DNA from: Elusimicrobiota bacterium
GTDB taxonomy: Bacteria; Elusimicrobiota; Elusimicrobia; O2-12-FULL-59-9
Length of the DNA stretch: 5,301 bases
Reading direction: 5' to 3'
Assembly: GCA_016206405.1 (NCBI GenBank)
Contig: JACQRQ010000162.1
Span: forward strand, 1-5,301
A model generated the notes under the pieces. It saw only the letters and a program-made list of their open reading frames with translations, ran no database searches and was not told the origin of the DNA. Shown piece after piece: positions 1-5,301 of the stretch; within the stretch, counting starts at the first letter, position 1; each line of letters begins with the position of its first letter. The position numbers were made by a program, and so were the translations under genes.

Positions 1-1730
1 CGGCCGTCCGGGTTGACCGTCCTGAAGAAATAATCCCCGCTGACCTCTTTTAAAATGACGTTGGCGCGAATCTGGGTATTATTGACGAAAGTCATAGAAC
101 TGAATTCGATGTATTGGGACGGCACGACCGCTCCGCCCTGATAGGCTGCCGCCGTGGGCGTGGAGGCCCTGGGAAGGGAAGTCAGCTTCTGGAAATTGCT
201 GGAAGCGCTGACGCAGTTCAAGGTGTACTCGAAATTGGAGGTAGAAAGAAAAGCCTCATAGCCGTTGGCGGCCTGGGTGGAAAAACTGGTGATGCAGGGA
301 GTCACCGTGCTGGTGGCGAGCGCGTCCCATTTCACCGCGTTATCCGTCCAAATGTAGGTGACGGGATAAGAGTCAACCAGCACCTGAGGAATGCTGCCGT
401 AGGCTCCGACGGCGCTCGCCACGGATTCCAACGTCGTCGTGCTGCTCCAATTGCTGCCCGTGGTCAGCGCTCCAGGGTTGGTGGTCGTAGACATGTAGAG
501 CGTATCGGTTCCCGCATCGGCCATCAAAAGATACAGCGTGGTCGTGGGAGATTGCAAAAACCCCAAGGACAGATTCGTCTTCTCGGTGCCATCCCAAGGC
601 ATGCCGGTGATGGGGGCCAAGCGGCTCGCGGCAGCATTGGTGTTGGCTGGAAAATCCGCAGTCGTAATCCCGCAGAATTGAACCACGGTGGTTGTCTTAT
701 CCGAATTGTTGGTGCAGGCGGTCGCGTTTCCCCATGCGGCGGCCACCACATAAACGGCATGGTTTTGCGGGTTATACGTGGCGGCGAGATTAAAATGTTG
801 ACCTGATTGAGAAACGCAGGTGAAGCTGTTGTTCCCATTCCTCCAGGAGATGCCATCTCCCGAGATATCCGCTTCCAGAGTGGCGGCGCCCTTCCAAAAA
901 ATGGTGGACCATGAATCGCCGTTGCCGCCGCTGGTGCAGTTGTCCGGTATCCACTTGGCGAAGGCGATAAAGCCGTTGGTATTGCCGCTCCCGTCATAGG
1001 GAACGACGATAGGCTGCGCCGCATCCGTATCCCCGCCGGCCGCCAGAGATCCAGAGCCCGTAGGACTGCCGCTCAAAGCTGCCGCGCTTTGCAAGGCGAA
1101 GGTTAATTGCTTGCTCGCGCCGTATACGTCCGCGACGACCACGATATAATTGTTGTTGACGGGATAATCGCCCGGGATGCGCGTGATGCTGGGAGCGGAC
1201 TTGGCGCTGTCCCAGGCGTAGCCGGCCGTGACGGGCAGACACCACTGGTAGGTGGTTATGGAAACGGCTCCGGCCGAGCTGATGGTGACGCGGGCAAGCT
1301 CCACGGCCTCCGTATTTCCCGTGCAGCTATCACCCGAGAGCCACGGAGCCGCCACGTAAATCGTGTCTTGATTCCCGTTGGAGGCATCCGCGTATTGAAT
1401 GACCGCGTCCGGACGGCCGTAGGTGGAGGAGGCGTCGGTGTAGACATTTTGCCCGGCGGACCACAAAGAGCCGTCCTGGCTGAAAGTCCACTTGATTCGG
1501 TTGTCTCCCGTGTCCTGATAAAAAGCCCAATAGCCGTGCACGCTGTAGAAATTTTTTCTTTGCGTCGAGATGTTTGTGGTTTTGTCCGAGCCGGAGACGA
1601 CCGTGATTCCCGGACTGTTGAGCTGCGCCCGCGCCGAAACGGGAAACAATGAAAGGCAGAAAAGCCAAAGAAGTCCGCGCGCCCGCCAAAGGCATCCGGG
1701 AAATCCCCGCGCGGAACCGGGAATCTTCAT
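1..1730 (-). CDS. Secreted Asp-box / beta-propeller-like protein, C-terminus beyond window
   Basis: One reading frame stays open for 576 codons from ATG at 1730 to the window edge, so the 3' end is missing. The start begins a classical signal peptide: MK, arginines at 16 and 18, a hydrophobic core at about 19-32, and an A33-R34-A35 cleavage site before Q36. An in-frame ATG at 1769 would add 13 charged residues ahead of the signal peptide and is less likely. The mature part is rich in Ser, Thr, Asn and Gly. Two Asp-box-like motifs (S-x-D-G-x-x-W) lie at residues 84-90 and 290-296. Three copies of a pattern with aromatic or hydrophobic residues, W, then C-T five or six residues later are centred on W130/C136, W260/C265 and W333/C339. 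This suggests BNR/sialidase-like blades with disulfides. No catalytic residues were identified, so enzymatic activity is not claimed. It follows the HEAT gene by 44 bases and is probably co-transcribed with it. An AAGG lies about 12 bases before the start, a weak ribosome site. Confidence 0.88.
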   Translation of the reverse strand, partial: MKIPGSARGFPGCLWRARGLLWLFCLSLFPVSARAQLNSPGITVVSGSDKTTNISTQRKNFYSVHGYWAFYQDTGDNRIKWTFSQDGSLWSAGQNVYTDASSTYGRPDAVIQYADASNGNQDTIYVAAPWLSGDSCTGNTEAVELARVTISSAGAVSITTYQWCLPVTAGYAWDSAKSAPSITRIPGDYPVNNNYIVVVADVYGASKQLTFALQSAAALSGSPTGSGSLAAGGDTDAAQPIVVPYDGSGNTNGFIAFAKWIPDNCTSGGNGDSWSTIFWKGAATLEADISGDGISWRNGNNSFTCVSQSGQHFNLAATYNPQNHAVYVVAAAWGNATACTNNSDKTTTVVQFCGITTADFPANTNAAASRLAPITGMPWDGTEKTNLSLGFLQSPTTTLYLLMADAGTDTLYMSTTTNPGALTTGSNWSSTTTLESVASAVGAYGSIPQVLVDSYPVTYIWTDNAVKWDALATSTVTPCITSFSTQAANGYEAFLSTSNFEYTLNCVSASSNFQKLTSLPRASTPTAAAYQGGAVVPSQYIEFSSMTFVNNTQIRANVILKEVSGDYFFRTVNPDG

Positions 1731-1774
1731 GCCGATTTGGAGCCTTAATGGATCGTTGTCAAAAATCATGAGGC

Positions 1775-2587
1775 CTATTTCGCTTTACCGGGTCCCTGAG
1801 AAGGCGCAGGGGGCTTCTCTTTTGGTTTATTCGGCGTGCCGCCGGGGACATTCGCTTGCGGCGGAGCGCTCTGAATTATTTCCGCCGCGGAAGCGGCGGA
1901 TTGCCTGACGATTCCAAGCGGATCGCTTTGCGCCGCGCGGCTCAGCGCCTCGACAGCGCGCGTGTCCAGCCGTTTGCCTAAAGCCTGGGCGGCCGATACG
2001 CGCACGCGGCCGGCGCCGTCGCGCTCAAGAATTGCCGTGAGCAGGGGGACGACGGCCGGGTCGTCGATTTCCCCCAGGGCATCCACGGCCAGAAGCCGCG
2101 TCTGCCAGGAGGCCGTGGATAATACCGTCTGCAAAGCGACGATGGCCCGGCTGCCGTGGGCGATGAGGGAGGTCAAGGCCGCCAAGCGCACTTGCGGGTC
2201 GGGATCTTCCAAAGCGGCCGCCAGGGCGTTTGATGCCTGAGATGTCGGAAACCGGGCCAAGGCATGCGCGGCCGCCCTGCGGACCGGCTTATCGGCATCT
2301 TTCGATAAAACCTCGCTGAGGTCGCCGACAGCCTCATCCCCTGCGCCGGCGGGAAGAATGCCTTCCCGGGCTTGCTGCCCCAACACCCCGGCCTCGTTAA
2401 GGCGCGTTTGCGGGTCGGCATCCCGGAGCCGCGCGCGCTTCGGCTCCGCCTGCGCCACAGCCGCGCCGGCCCAACATAAAGCCCCAAAAAAGCCGGCGGC
2501 GAAAATGGAGCGCCGAATGGCGCCCCGAAACCCGCTATAACGCGCGCGCGCGAAAAAGATAGGATGCCACCTGTAATTTATCAACAT
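1775..2587 (-). CDS. Exported HEAT-repeat protein
   Basis: This 270-residue protein is counted from ATG at 2587; an in-frame TTG at 2593 would add two residues. The N-terminus has a long charged lead, an R25-R26 pair, a hydrophobic core at about 28-43 and an A-V-A cleavage site before Q46, so it is probably exported to the periplasm. The mature protein has five clear HEAT/PBS-lyase-like units about 30-32 residues apart. Each shows V/T-R followed by Ala-rich helix residues, beginning near residues 100, 131, 161, 193 and 225; a degenerate sixth lies near 59. Such alpha-solenoids usually act as protein-binding scaffolds. The last 30 or so residues are a flexible Pro/Lys/Gly tail. No catalytic motif is visible, and the partner is unknown. 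The gene lies 155 bases downstream of the 164-residue gene and 44 bases upstream of the Asp-box gene, which suggests that the two secreted neighbours work with it. No good Shine-Dalgarno is seen; the nearest AAGG is more than 15 bases away. Confidence 0.9.
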   Translation of the reverse strand: MLINYRWHPIFFARARYSGFRGAIRRSIFAAGFFGALCWAGAAVAQAEPKRARLRDADPQTRLNEAGVLGQQAREGILPAGAGDEAVGDLSEVLSKDADKPVRRAAAHALARFPTSQASNALAAALEDPDPQVRLAALTSLIAHGSRAIVALQTVLSTASWQTRLLAVDALGEIDDPAVVPLLTAILERDGAGRVRVSAAQALGKRLDTRAVEALSRAAQSDPLGIVRQSAASAAEIIQSAPPQANVPGGTPNKPKEKPPAPSQGPGKAK

Positions 2588-2620
2588 GCTCAAACTTTTG
2601 GATTTGACCTTATGCTCAAA

Positions 2621-2649
2621 TTTAAACCTGAAATGCCATCTGCCTTCAA
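2621..2649 (-). promoter_or_regulatory. Possible weak internal promoter before the HEAT gene
   Basis: On the minus strand TTGAAG (2644-2649) and TTTAAA (2621-2626) are separated by 17 bases. Each matches four of six positions of the sigma70 consensus. It lies just after a run of six T (2655-2660 on the complement) that could end the upstream transcript. If real, the HEAT and Asp-box genes could be transcribed independently of the riboswitch. The match is weak enough to arise by chance in this AT-rich gap. The remainder of the gap between 2588 and 2742 shows no gene. Confidence 0.25.
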
Positions 2650-2742
2650 AGTTGAAAAAACATGCGGTTTACTAAACGGGTATTTGATGAACCGATAACC
2701 CGGAGAAGACGCAAGGCGCAACCCGGGTCAAAGGAAGGACAC

Positions 2743-3237
2743 TCAACACCGAAGGGGGATTGGCGGCTTGAAGGAACTCCGTGGCGCCGTCGACGCAAGG
2801 ATGCTGAGAGCGCCACAGGTCAGGGAGGCTGAAAGCAAACCGCAGACCGCCAGGCAAGTTTTGTCGAAACGGGAGAAAGACGCGGCGGCCGTTTCCATCC
2901 TTCTGTCGAATGCGTGATCTGAAGGAAAAGTTAAAGCCGTCAACCCCAGCCAAAACATTTCAAACGTGGAGAGAAAGTTCCGGGCGACGGGCAACTCCTT
3001 GAAGAAGAGAGCCTGGGCCAAAGCGTCCAACTCAAGAAGTTGAAATTCCTGCTGGGCCACGGCGTTGCGGACAGGCCGGTTGAATTCGTCCCTTAAATCC
3101 AGCCGGGCATCCATTTCAGCCTGCGGCACGGTGACGGCGAGATCGGCGGAAAGCGCAAATCCTGCGCCCATGAGCCAGAGACCGGCCGCCACCCCCAATG
3201 AAAAAAGTCTCTTTCTGATGCGGTTTTGTTGGCTCAT
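2743..3237 (-). CDS. Small exported protein of unknown function, first gene after the riboswitch
   Basis: This complete 164-residue frame (ATG to TGA) is the first coding sequence downstream of the riboswitch and attenuator. I do not recognise a family. Residues 1-31 look like a signal peptide: basic R6-I-R-K-R10, a hydrophobic stretch at about 11-29 rich in Gly, Ala and Leu, and cleavage after A-L-S-A31 before D32. Residues 36-85 are predicted helical and rich in Gln, Glu, Ala and Leu. A hydrophobic patch at 92-104 and a second one at about 127-149 (with C128, C132 and C141) could be a membrane segment. The tail is short and basic/proline-rich, ending in C164. No ribosome-binding site precedes the ATG, which sits 15 bases after the T-tract of the terminator. 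Support for it being real comes from its signal peptide, sensible codon use and the elaborate leader ahead of it. Its role is unknown, with export to the envelope the only safe inference. Confidence 0.72.
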   Translation of the reverse strand: MSQQNRIRKRLFSLGVAAGLWLMGAGFALSADLAVTVPQAEMDARLDLRDEFNRPVRNAVAQQEFQLLELDALAQALFFKELPVARNFLSTFEMFWLGLTALTFPSDHAFDRRMETAAASFSRFDKTCLAVCGLLSASLTCGALSILASTAPRSSFKPPIPLRC

Positions 3238-3252
3238 GGGCGCTTTTTGGGC

Positions 3253-3316
3253 AAAAAAAAGCCGGCCTCGCTGACTATCTTACCCCTCTATCCCGAAGAT
3301 AGCTAGCAGAGGCCGG
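3253..3316 (-). terminator. Intrinsic terminator (attenuator) in the riboswitch leader
   Basis: Read on the minus strand, arms 3296-3316 and 3262-3281 form a stem of about 20 pairs, interrupted by one bulge (3308) and a two-base mismatch. The base is the eight-pair CCGGCCTC/GAGGCCGG. The loop is about 14 bases (3282-3295). The stem is followed one base later by eight consecutive T (complement of 3253-3260). This is a textbook Rho-independent terminator, but it sits before the start codon at 3237 rather than after a gene, which points to premature termination as the regulatory output. A smaller hairpin, CTATC/GATAG with a UUCGG loop, and CCCC/GGGG pairings within the same segment could compete with the long stem. 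Confidence 0.85.
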
Positions 3317-3328
3317 GGTCTCTACTGT

Positions 3329-3368
3329 CTCCCTACCTCGAAGGGAGATCTGCGCAACAACTCCCTTC
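3329..3368 (-). promoter_or_regulatory. Mutually exclusive hairpins in the expression platform
   Basis: Reading in the transcribed direction, GAAGGGAG (complement of 3361-3368) can pair perfectly over eight bases with CTCCCTTC (complement of 3340-3347). The CTCCCT part of that second arm can instead pair with a later AGGGAG (complement of 3329-3334), giving six pairs across a seven-base loop. Only one of these can form at a time. The segment lies between the aptamer and the terminator, where an anti-terminator or relay would be expected. A further small hairpin, CTTAC/GTAAG (3399-3416), sits right after the aptamer and overlaps the bases that may close its first helix. How ligand binding is relayed across this roughly 100-base distance is inferred, not shown. 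Confidence 0.55.
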
Positions 3369-3417
3369 CTAGAAAAGGCGACGGCGCCAAAATTGAACCT
3401 TACCTTTTCGTGTAAGC

Positions 3418-3506
3418 TCATCTGCTTTCGGCAACCCGGCCGTCCCATGGGGACCCTCGGCTTTGCGTCACCGCCTTGCGGCGGTTTTGCTATTTTCGCT
3501 GCACAC
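3418..3506 (-). ncRNA. GEMM-I cyclic-dinucleotide riboswitch, likely GEMM-Ib (cyclic AMP-GMP) subtype
   Basis: The minus strand carries the GEMM-I core in order. AUAG-CAAA lies at 3493-3486. A six-pair hairpin ACCGCC/GGCGGU with a GCAA (GNRA) tetraloop follows at 3485-3470. Then comes the invariant GACGCAAAGCC (3469-3459), a second arm with stem GUCCC/GGGAC (3454-3442) closed by GCC/GGC, and GGGUUGCCGA (3437-3428), matching the family's GGGUUACCGA. Spacing of the first hairpin and of ACGCAAAGCC matches the Vibrio Vc2 aptamer exactly. Aligning to Vc2 (numbering from memory), position 20 falls on A at 3491, where c-di-GMP aptamers have G; the ligand-pairing C92 falls in the CC at 3431-3430. A at position 20 is the known mark of cyclic AMP-GMP-sensing members. 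The outer P1 helix is less clear; 3501-3509 and 3409-3417 can pair at seven of nine positions. It lies just after the promoter and ahead of the exported-protein operon. Confidence 0.9.
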
Positions 3507-3521
3507 TCGCGCTTCAATCTA

Positions 3522-3549
3522 AGTATAACAGGAAACCGAATTTTGTCAA
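3522..3549 (-). promoter_or_regulatory. Strong sigma70-type promoter driving the riboswitch leader
   Basis: On the minus strand a perfect TTGACA -35 (complement of 3544-3549) is followed after 16 bases by TATACT (complement of 3522-3527), one change from the TATAAT consensus. Transcription would start near 3515, a few bases before the riboswitch, giving a leader of about 280 bases before the start codon at 3237. The near-consensus elements suggest strong constitutive initiation, with control exerted at the downstream attenuator. Confidence 0.85.
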
Positions 3550-3551
3550 GA

Positions 3552-3571
3552 CCTATTTTGAGCCTATTTTT
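3552..3571 (-). promoter_or_regulatory. UP-element-like phased A-tracts upstream of the -35
   Basis: Immediately upstream of the -35, two copies of CCTATTTT on the plus strand (3552-3559 and 3563-3570) appear as A-rich AAAATAGG blocks in the direction of transcription. They are 11 bases apart, about one helical turn. This position and composition resemble UP elements that contact the alpha subunits of RNA polymerase and raise promoter strength. The repeat could also be a regulator half-site pair. It is short, so chance is possible. Confidence 0.35.
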
Positions 3572-3618
3572 GGCCTCGGCTCTCGCACTTTCTCGTCGGA
3601 AAGATTGAGCCCCCATTT

Positions 3619-3648
3619 TTGTGGGCGGCGAAGTCAATATAGTATGAT
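3619..3648 (+). promoter_or_regulatory. Possible promoter of the glycosyltransferase gene
   Basis: TATGAT (3643-3648) fits five of six -10 consensus positions, and an overlapping TATAGT sits at 3638-3643. The best -35 is a poor TTGTGG at 3619-3624, 18 bases from TATGAT. Initiation from TATGAT would fall at about 3655, giving a nearly leaderless message for the ATG at 3658; this fits the absence of any Shine-Dalgarno in the preceding bases. Confidence 0.35.
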
Positions 3649-3657
3649 TTCGGCCGG

Positions 3658-5301
3658 ATGAAAAATATCTTATCGGAACACCGCATAAAAGCGTGGCTGC
3701 CCTGGTTGATATTCGCATCGCTTTTGGCCCTTCATGCTTGGCTGGGATGGGACGCCGCATCAAAATTGGGCGCCACCTCCGATGAGCCGGCCCATATTTC
3801 CTACGGTTACTCTTATTGGGCACTGGGCAGCCGTCAGGCCGATTCCACGAGTCATCCTCCGCTGCCGAAGCTTTGGCTCACCCTCCCCCTATTAATCTTA
3901 AGGCCCGACGCCTACGCGAAAGAGTGCGGCTGGCAATGGAACATGGCCGACTCCGTCGGATGCACGCGCCTTTTCTTCTTCCATAACCGCATCCCCGCGC
4001 AAACCATGCTTTTGGCGGCCAGATGCATGAACTTGCTTCTGTCCCTGCCGCTGGCCCTGGGGATTTTCTTTTTCACGCGTTCCATATCCAATTGGCAGGG
4101 CGGGCTCCTGGCGGTTTTCTGGATGATTCTATGCCCCTCCATACTCGCCAATGCCAGCGTCGCGGCCACGGATCAGACCTTTATGCTGACTTTTTTTTGG
4201 TCCTGCTTATCTTTCGCGCGGCTCAACCAAAATCCAGGCGTTAAAACTTCCCTGGTCGCGGGAATATCGCTGGGGCTGGCCTTGGCCTCCAAAGCCACTG
4301 GAATTTTTCTCCCCCCCATTCTCCTGTTGATTTTTCTTTTCCATACCGCGCTGATGCGCCCCGCCGAGCAACAGAAACGAATCGGCTGCGCCGGCGTGGC
4401 CGTTTTCGCGGCTTTTTTGACCCTTGGCCTAGTCTACTTTCCAGACACTTTAAATAATTATTTCCGCCTTTTTAAGGCCCAAACAATCAACGCGGTCCTA
4501 AAAGACGAGCCCATTTCCATGTATTTCCACGGAGATTACATCCCGGTGAATAATTGGTTGATTTTCCTAAACCTGTTGATTAAAACTCCGCTTCCGCTTG
4601 TGCTTCTTTCGGCGGCAGGCGCGGCGTTCTTTGCCAAAAATTACAAATTGAGCTTTTCCAAAGGCCTGGAATTCGTCGTTTTGCCCCCCATCGCCGTGAT
4701 TTTGATCAGCATCTTCATTTATAAACTTCAACTATATAACCGCTACGTGCTTTTTATCTATCCCATGCTCTGCGCGCTCGCGGGAGGCTTTTTAGGCAAC
4801 GTCGTTTTTGGAAAACATTTTGCTCCTTCCAGGAGACCGGCTTCCATCGTGCTTGCGGTTGCCGTCCTGTGGTACTCCGTCTCCAGCCTCCGCATTCATC
4901 CTTATTATCTAGGTTTTTACAATCCACTTATCGGTTCGGCCAAAAACGGATACCAATGGTTCAACGATTCCAACGTGAACTGGGGAACGAGCGAGCTTAA
5001 AGAATTCGCCGGTGTTGTGCAAAAAGAGCGTGTTTCGGCCCTTTACCTCCACGCGCCCTATCCCGAAGAAGCCGGCGGCTACGGCATTTTCCACCTGTCC
5101 TTGATCGATGGCCGGCCTTATCCTCCCGAAAAAAGCGTGGAGCCGCATGAGACGAACCCGATCTGGCTGGCCACCGACGTCACTTTCCTGCAGCAAGAGG
5201 CTCTCATTTACCATCAACCGCTCTTTCAATGGCTGTTGGCGCGCAAGCCGGATCGCGTTGTTGGTCTGGGTTTTTTTGTTTACGACATCACCGGGGAAGC
5301 C
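3658..5301 (+). CDS. GT-C family membrane glycosyltransferase (ArnT/PMT_2-like), C-terminus beyond window
   Basis: The frame is open for 548 codons from ATG 3658 to the edge; an in-frame TAG at 3640 rules out a longer start. It resembles phospholipid-carrier-dependent glycosyltransferases, integral inner-membrane enzymes that move a sugar from a polyprenyl-phosphate donor to an acceptor on the outer face. After a first membrane helix (about 13-30) comes the acidic loop motif S41-D42-E43-P-A-H, the likely catalytic/metal site of the GT-C fold. It is followed by the typical H66-P-P-L-P-K. Further family marks are A170-T-D, an L-A-S-K turn near 208-211, R362-Y with I367-Y-P, and D437-S-N-V-N-W-G, matching the usual DSNLDWG near the start of the C-terminal domain. 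I count roughly nine or ten hydrophobic segments up to residue 411, then a soluble region. The sequence ends near the family's usual terminus, so only a few residues are probably missing. The acceptor is unknown, and no sugar-pathway neighbour is visible. Confidence 0.92.
   Translation, partial: MKNILSEHRIKAWLPWLIFASLLALHAWLGWDAASKLGATSDEPAHISYGYSYWALGSRQADSTSHPPLPKLWLTLPLLILRPDAYAKECGWQWNMADSVGCTRLFFFHNRIPAQTMLLAARCMNLLLSLPLALGIFFFTRSISNWQGGLLAVFWMILCPSILANASVAATDQTFMLTFFWSCLSFARLNQNPGVKTSLVAGISLGLALASKATGIFLPPILLLIFLFHTALMRPAEQQKRIGCAGVAVFAAFLTLGLVYFPDTLNNYFRLFKAQTINAVLKDEPISMYFHGDYIPVNNWLIFLNLLIKTPLPLVLLSAAGAAFFAKNYKLSFSKGLEFVVLPPIAVILISIFIYKLQLYNRYVLFIYPMLCALAGGFLGNVVFGKHFAPSRRPASIVLAVAVLWYSVSSLRIHPYYLGFYNPLIGSAKNGYQWFNDSNVNWGTSELKEFAGVVQKERVSALYLHAPYPEEAGGYGIFHLSLIDGRPYPPEKSVEPHETNPIWLATDVTFLQQEALIYHQPLFQWLLARKPDRVVGLGFFVYDITGEA

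Noticed and set aside
114..806. Plus-strand 230-codon frame
   Set aside because: It is antisense to the continuous secreted-protein frame, rich in Arg and Gly in the manner of a shadow frame, and lacks recognisable domains or a ribosome site.
1728..1769. Upstream ATG at 1769 as the start of the secreted Asp-box protein
   Set aside because: It would place 13 residues with several charges before a well-formed signal peptide starting MK at 1730, and has no ribosome site.
2655..2694. Terminator between the 164-residue and HEAT genes (minus strand)
   Set aside because: There is a T6 run, but the only stem preceding it is about five pairs (CGGTT/AACCG) with a 20-base loop and a four-base gap before the Ts, too weak to call.
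2672..2953. Frameshifted continuation of the 164-residue protein in an overlapping minus frame
   Set aside because: The 164-residue frame keeps a coherent hydrophobic segment up to its stop, and the alternative frame shows nothing that continues it; no need for a frameshift.
3371..3388. Mini-terminator GGCG-CCGU-CGCC followed by UUUU in the leader
   Set aside because: Only four pairs and four Us; more likely part of the leader folding than a stop signal.
3418..3506. c-di-GMP-II or another riboswitch class
   Set aside because: The ACGCAAAGCC core, GNRA hairpin and GGGUUGCCGA end are specific to GEMM-I; no features of c-di-GMP-II are present.
3275..3823. Minus-strand 182-codon frame across the divergent region
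   Set aside because: It runs through the promoter, riboswitch and terminator and overlaps the start of the glycosyltransferase; the structured RNA explains the sequence far better, and the product has no recognisable features.
4909..5229. Minus-strand 106-codon frame
   Set aside because: It lies antisense to the conserved C-terminal region of the glycosyltransferase, including its DSN-x-x-WG motif.

Overview
The window reads as bacterial chromosome of fairly high GC (judged by eye, not counted), probably from a Gram-negative-type organism. It has gene-dense divergent units, sigma70-like promoters and several proteins with classical signal peptides. Lineage cannot be fixed from the sequence alone. 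The riboswitch class is best known from Geobacter and relatives (Desulfobacterota, some Myxococcota and Acidobacteriota), but an uncultured lineage is equally possible. No mobile element, tRNA, rRNA or CRISPR array was seen.

Layout. Positions 1-3237 carry three minus-strand genes, listed here in transcription order. The first encodes a 164-residue exported orphan (2743-3237). The second encodes an exported HEAT-repeat protein (1775-2587). The third encodes a secreted, probably beta-propeller protein with Asp-box motifs (1730 down to the window edge, incomplete). Positions 3238-3657 are a 420-base non-coding divergent region. Positions 3658-5301 hold a plus-strand GT-C membrane glycosyltransferase of the ArnT/PMT_2 type, whose C-terminal end is just outside the window.

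The divergent region is the most interesting part. Read on the minus strand, it has phased A-tracts, a perfect TTGACA -35, a TATACT -10, a GEMM-I cyclic-dinucleotide riboswitch, a stretch of mutually exclusive hairpins, and a strong intrinsic terminator ending 15 bases before the start of the 164-residue gene. By my alignment to the Vc2 aptamer, the ligand-discriminating position 20 is A rather than G. That is the signature of the GEMM-Ib subclass, which senses 3',3'-cyclic AMP-GMP instead of c-di-GMP.

Working hypothesis: a cyclic dinucleotide, quite possibly cAMP-GMP, controls transcription into a small operon of exported proteins of unknown function. A possible weak internal promoter ahead of the HEAT gene leaves open whether all three genes belong to the switch's regulon. 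The glycosyltransferase is transcribed in the opposite direction and need not be co-regulated.
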